Assembly (NCBI GenBank): GCA_037976565.1
Contig: CP137671.1
Coordinates: 11,713,669-11,777,668, forward strand
Length of the DNA: 64,000 bases
Origin: Mesocentrotus franciscanus
Lineage: Eukaryota > Echinodermata > Echinoidea > Camarodonta > Strongylocentrotidae
Direction of reading: 5' to 3'
Position numbers and translations under genes: made by a program. Of this stretch, positions 59,661 to 64,000 are shown in pieces; the stretch's first letter is position 1; each line of letters opens with the position of its first letter. Under the pieces are notes generated by a model. The model did not search any database and was not told the DNA's origin. It saw only the letters and a list, made by a program, of their open reading frames with translations.

Positions 59661-60225
59661 CGATTGTTCCTTAATTTTCTCTAGCTCTTTCCTTTGCCCT
59701 TTGGCTAGCTTTGTATTCTTATTTCACCCCTACCATGTTTCCTATTAAATTACTATCCTCCCGCTATATTTATCCACATAGCTCTTTCCTTCCAAGTGCA
59801 AACATTCTAGCCGATTCCTCTTTTATCCCTCTGTCCAGCTCATGTATTTTTTACATGACTATATATACCCCGTCTCCCTCTCTCCTGAATATATATATCT
59901 AGTGCCATACATCTCTCTCTCTCTCCCTCTCTCTCTTCATCGTTCTGCATATTGCATCTCTTTCTATTTCTCTCTCTCCTCTCTCTTATAATGCTATGTT
60001 TCCCTTCCCCTCTCTTGTTCTGCCCCATCTCCTTAATTCTCTTGCTCTGTCTCTGCATCTCGATCTCTCTCTCCTTCTCTACTCTACTCTTTCCCCCTCT
60101 CCCTCTCTCGATCTAGCTGTCTCCGTCTCCTTCTCTTGCTCTGCCTCTCTCAACTTCTGTAGTTTTACATTAACATCATTATATAGGCTCATTGAATTGA
60201 AGATGAGCATGATCATAAGAATTGA
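59661..60225. repeat. CT-rich low-complexity region
   Basis: CT-rich text, with 'ttccttaattttctctagct' near 59667 repeating 59222-59245. No gene seen. Confidence 0.7.
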
Positions 60226-61674
60226 ACAGACCACCTAATTCGTCCTCATGACGAATTTCATTTCTACTTTATTAGGTGGTCTGTCGTCTTCGACAGATCA
60301 CCTATTGATTTCGTCAGAATTTTCTTTCTTTATTAGGTGGTCTGTCGATATCGACAGATCACCTATTGATTTCGTCGGAATTTTCTTTCTTATTTCTTTA
60401 TTATTTATTAGGTGGTCTGTCAACGACAGACTACCTATTGTTTTTGTCAGAATTTTCTTTCTTTAAGAATTTTTATTTATTTCTCCCCACTTTTTTTGTG
60501 TAGAGGATAACTCAAGATCGGTACAGTCAATTTCTTTCAATTTTGACACAGTCATAGGTCATTGTCATGAGACGTGACAGGAAGTCTTCATGACGTCATC
60601 CAGGCGCCATTTTGTGATATTTTCTGAAAATCACAAATGATCATAACTTCATAACAGAAAGTCATTTCTCATTCATATTTACCATGATCAATGTCAATAT
60701 CTGTCCGGTCAATTTCAGGTCTAGAAACGCGCGCGTACGCGTACGTCCGCGCGTCAGTGCGCGCGCAAATGAAAAAAATGCTCAAAATCGTCTTAAATTC
60801 ATTTTGCATACGTTTCAGGCCATTTTAAGCATTTCGCCAAAAAAAACACGCAAACGCGAATGCGCGCGCGTTTTCGCTCGTGACGGCCGAACGAAAATAA
60901 TTCCTCCTAGTTTAATTTTGACATGATATTCCTCATTTTTTCTGAACAATTTGATACCATGTTTATCCTTTTATGACCATTAATAACGGAATGAGCGTCC
61001 GTTCAAGAAACATGTCCGTGCGCGCGAGCTCTTGTAATACATAGCATATATGGGCAAAAACATGCCTATACAAAATCCATTATAGCTCTTTGGGATGCAC
61101 GGTGACCCTCAATTTTTTTTCATATTTGGATAGATTATGAGTCGGAGATATGATTTCATGTCTCATTTGACCCTCAATTAACTCATGACGTCATCATAAC
61201 GGCCTCCGAACTCAAAATTTCAATTTGCATATTATGACGTCAGCATATTTATGGAAAATTGATTGTATCTCTGTCAATATTGATTAATTTACTTCCAAAC
61301 TTGGATATGTTGTAGCTGAGACAATTCTCTACAAGATTAGTGCCCATCATTTTTCATTTTGATGACGTCATCATGGTGAAAATTTCAACTAAAGGCGACA
61401 TGTCAGAATTTTCTTAATTTGCGTGTTATGTCTATGGAAGGTGAATTTCGTTCACATCATGAATCTACATGACATTAATCTTTGAGCACTATATAGCTTA
61501 TTTGTGCACTTTTTTCTCCCAAATTTTGGTATGTTATAGCTGACACTATGGGCTATGAAAGTTGTGACTGTTGTTTTTTAATCAGATGTCGAGATCATGT
61601 CGAAATTTTCAATTGAAAGTTGAAATTGCAAATTCTGTAGAACTTTGCAGGATTTTCTTTATTAGGTGGTCTGT
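60226..61674. mobile_element. 1449 bp element with 14 bp inverted termini, no coding capacity
   Basis: The left end 'acagaccacctaat' (60226-60239) and right end 'attaggtggtctgt' (61661-61674) are perfect inverted repeats. The interior is the CRE-rich repeat sequence shared with 50.8-52.5 kb. Near the left end, at about 60270-60450, the terminus word occurs three more times as short hairpins ('aggtggtctgtcg' followed by 'cgacagatcaccta'). Four full CRE octamers lie at 60591, 61186, 61235 and 61363. It looks like a non-autonomous DNA transposon whose ends have been locally multiplied. Transposase source and superfamily are unknown. Confidence 0.72.
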
Positions 61675-61684
61675 CAACGGTAAC

Positions 61685-62175
61685 CCGACACATGCTCCGC
61701 CTACAATTGCTCCGCCGACATTTACTCCGCAAAACGCGACAATTGCTTCGCGACATTTGCTCCGCGACATTTGCTCCGACTTCAAATGCTCCGCCGACAT
61801 TTGCTCCGCCGACATTTGCAACGCCGACAATTGTTCTGACGACAATTGCTCCGCCGACATTTGCTCCGCCGACAATTGCTCCGCCGACAATTGCTCCGCG
61901 ACATTTGCTCCGCCGACAATTGCTCCGCATGAAGCAATAAATGCTCCGGTGACAATTGCTCCTCGAACGACAGTTGCTCCGTCGACAGTTGCTCCGACGA
62001 CAATTGCTCCTCCGACATTTGCTCCGCCGACAATTGCTCCTTCGACATTTGCTCCGCATGAAGCGACACTTGCTCCGGTGACATTTGCTCCGACGACATT
62101 TGCTCCGCCCAAAAAGTGCCCCGTAAAAATAAAAATGCTACTAGTACTACGACAAATGCTTCGCCGACAATATTT
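61685..62175 (+). repeat. 15 bp minisatellite of 'acaattgctccgccg' words
   Basis: About 30 units of 'ac(a/t)(a/t)ttgctccgccg' with variants, joined head to tail, starting 11 bp after the inverted-repeat element ends. Longer units near 61925 and 62047 contain 'catgaagc'. Because 15 is divisible by three, several frames stay open (APPTFAPPTIAP on plus, RRSNCRRSKC on minus), but these are by-products of the period. I do not call a gene. Confidence 0.9.
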
Positions 62176-62500
62176 TTCTTCATGTGTTATTTTCTTTGTT
62201 TTGTTTTAGTTTGTTTCGTTTTTTGAATGAATTTCATGAAATAATGTAGATGAAATGAAATGAATGAATGTTGATGATGTGGGAGAAAAAGGAGTTACCT
62301 AAAAGTCATGTCCAATATGCTGAAATAACTTTTCATCTATCACTGTACGGGTCAGATAATGTACACTAAGCAATCATTACATGTCAGGGGAAGTTTAAAT
62401 AAAAAAAGAAAGAAAGAAAGTAGAGCAGCGAGCCACATTCCCTAATACGCGCATACCTCCTCGTTAATTTCAAACAGCTCATCAATATGTAAGACCTGAA
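62176..62500. other. Intergenic DNA upstream of the FLYWCH exon
   Basis: AT-rich sequence with a short (GAAA)n patch at 62405-62420. It presumably contains the 5' region of the following exon. No promoter motif recognised. Confidence 0.45.
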
Positions 62501-62943
62501 ATGACCTCAATGCAAGCAAGCACATGCAGCATAGGTATACCATCTGCAAGTAAAGCATTCATCATGGAAGTTTTAGAAAATAACAGGGGAGGCATCAAAA
62601 TCAGCTTTGAAGGACATTTGTACGTAAAAAAGAGAACCCATTCAGACGGGAGAATAAGATGGCAGTGTATGCGACAGCGCTCCGAATCATGCAGTGGGGC
62701 ATTAACAAGTAACGGCCCCCCTCAATATGGTGGAGTAATGGCGGCGACGCCCCATAACCATGAACCAGATGAGAATAGAACGCGGGTCGTAGCAGCTCGG
62801 ACAGGCCTCAAGAGAACAGCGAGGGATGTGAACAGCGGCCCGACAACGGAAATTGTCGCTAACGCACTCATGGAAGCTCATCCTGAGATTCGAGGGCAGT
62901 TGGGGCAGCTGTCAGCCCTTAGGAGGGACGTTCAACGACACAG
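62501..62943 (+). CDS. FLYWCH zinc-finger exon of a second MULE-like gene (partial)
   Basis: The frame from 62501 (or the internal ATG at 62564) encodes a complete FLYWCH finger: NNRGGIKISFEGHLYVKK, IRWQCMRQRSESCSGAL and TPHNHEPDENRT, giving C-C-H-H ligands. It continues with RTGLKRTARD and QLSALRRDVQRHR, matching the post-finger region of the minus-strand MULE gene (MRRNIRRQR). The exon ends at 'cacag|gtatga' in phase 2. No transposase exon follows in the remaining 1 kb, so the gene either continues past the window or is a fragment. Unlike the first gene, its finger is not split by an intron. Confidence 0.7.
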
Positions 62944-63474
62944 GTATGAATAAAATAATTGTATCTGCTGCATCTAAACTCGCCACCCCTACCATTTCGG
63001 GCGATGGATAACTACACACCGTCCTTAAAACACTCTTTAAAATCTCTCTTCAACGAAAAGTTTTTAAAAATATTATTGAAGCGATCACAAATGTTGACAC
63101 TTTGAGGAGAATTATCATTATTTACATTACAAAATCACATTATAGGCCGAGTCAATGTGTTAGTTTTATATATCAATTTACTTTGACGAAGTCATGCTGG
63201 GAGGGATACCCCGCCCATCCCTTTCAGGTCCCTTTGGCAAGCCTATTTAGCAGGGAGCCTACGTATAATGTAGTTTCGTGTGCCGTTCATTTTCTGTTTC
63301 GACAACCATCATTGAGTGTCAGGGGCGGCGCTGCAGAGGTGTTTAGAAACTTAATATACTAGGATATGATATTTAAATTGAACTTTTGTATTTTTATTTA
63401 AGGTAATCAGTTTTTAAAACAATGTTAATCTCCCGAGGCGCGGTTCCAGGGAGGGGCCGAGCGGGCCTTGGCCC
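62944..63474. other. Intron or flank, no further exon found
   Basis: AT-rich sequence after the donor at 62944. I could not find a transposase-core exon. A repeat-like edge 'gtcaggggcggcgctgcag' lies near 63318. Confidence 0.45.
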
Positions 63475-63720
63475 CGCCCCCCCCCCCGCAAAAGAGAGAG
63501 AGAGAGAGAGAGAAAGAAGGAAAAGGGAAATAGGAGAGAAAGGCCTGGGACAGAAAGAAGAGGAAGAAGAAAAGAAAAAGGGGAAAAGAAGGAGAGCGGG
63601 GGGCCAAAAGGGCCTTGCCTCCCCCAGCAACCCTAAAAGAGAGAGAGAAGGAAGGGAAATGAAAGGGAAGAAGAGAGAAAGGAAAAGAAGAAAAAAGAGA
63701 AGGAAGAAAGGTAGGGGAGA
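63475..63720 (+). repeat. Purine-rich GA/GGAA low-complexity block
   Basis: After a C-run at 63475-63488, 'gagaga', 'gaaaagg' and 'ggaagaag' words fill the interval. 'aagggcctt(g/g)' and 'ccccagcaaccctaaaagag' interrupt it near 63607. Lys/Arg/Glu-rich frames are compositional. Confidence 0.85.
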
Positions 63721-63929
63721 TCAGTTGCGATTTTTCCCTCCACCAAGGTGTATATTAGATATTTATTTATTTCGTCCACGATGTGGAAATATGCTTCCCA
63801 CCTTGCGTACTGATGGGGGGGAGCAGTTGACCCCCCAATAAAGTTCAAACGTGGTTTAATTCTAATTCGATACCAGTGATTTACAAATGTTGCTGAAATG
63901 GCATGATTTTTCCTGAGTTTCCGGGGGCT

Positions 63930-64000
63930 CCGCCACCTGGACCTGATGCTCATCTGATCGTAATTCAATGCCTAAAACCCCTGAGCTTCTGGGGACTCCG
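63930..64000. repeat. GC-rich interspersed repeat, cut by the window end
   Basis: 'cgtaattcaatgcctaaaac' followed by 'ccctgagcttctgggg' matches 17330-17362. The preceding 'gggggctccgccacctggac' is also GC-rich. The window ends inside this copy. Confidence 0.6.

Noticed and set aside
61571..62209. Long Pro/Ala/Thr-rich or Cys/Arg-rich open frames on both strands
   Set aside because: The 15 bp period keeps several frames open at once; the composition follows the minisatellite, with no start context or splice support.

Overview
The window is AT-rich animal DNA that reads like an invertebrate deuterostome, most likely an echinoderm. Evidence: phase-1 spliced exons encoding tandem death-fold domains, intronless rhodopsin-like receptor copies in a broken tandem cluster, intron-bearing FLYWCH/MULE transposase genes, and many decayed CR1/L2/jockey-type non-LTR retrotransposons. 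The taxonomic call is an inference. Nothing bacterial or organellar is present. One run of 500 N lies at 28419-28918. Layout: 1-10022 has no convincing gene and is dominated by a diverged ~3.1 kb direct duplication (2185-5380 and 6928-10022). A ~214-234 bp tandem repeat follows (10026-10790), then a LINE 3' tail (to 11851) and a decayed minus-strand LINE (13345-16660). 16.6-23 kb is repeat-rich intergenic DNA: a GC-rich interspersed repeat, a degenerate 'aagtgcccc' tandem block with a tRNA-like head, a CT-rich block, and a clean 143 bp MITE with a 5 bp target-site duplication. 23124-26453 holds the best host gene, at least five exons joined by phase-1 introns, with two consecutive death-fold exons. 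A decayed LINE, a short satellite and the N gap follow. 30.0-32.0 kb is another decayed LINE. 33270-36780 holds two related receptor pseudogenes. The first carries a 402 bp internal duplication and a frameshift present in both duplicate units. 37.5-50.8 kb is interleaved: 'GGACAATTACCCC' arrays at 37966-38253 and 50358-50810, a 47 bp minimal form at 42176-42222, a ~500 bp inverted foldback array at 45537-46038, and a minus-strand MULE transposase gene (exons at 48981-49127, 42440-42826, 41688-41999 and 40584-41021, all phase 0) with one in-frame stop. 50.8-61.7 kb is a CRE-rich repeat family, with one 1449 bp copy bounded by 14 bp inverted repeats. This family surrounds a nearly full-length LINE with ORF1 and a broken ORF2 (about 53.07-58.97 kb). 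A 15 bp minisatellite (61685-62175) and a second FLYWCH exon (62501-62943) end the window. Only the death-domain gene looks like an ordinary cellular gene that may be functional. The receptor copies are broken, and the remaining coding sequence belongs to transposable elements. The most unusual material is the set of three short-word arrays and their minimal or foldback forms.
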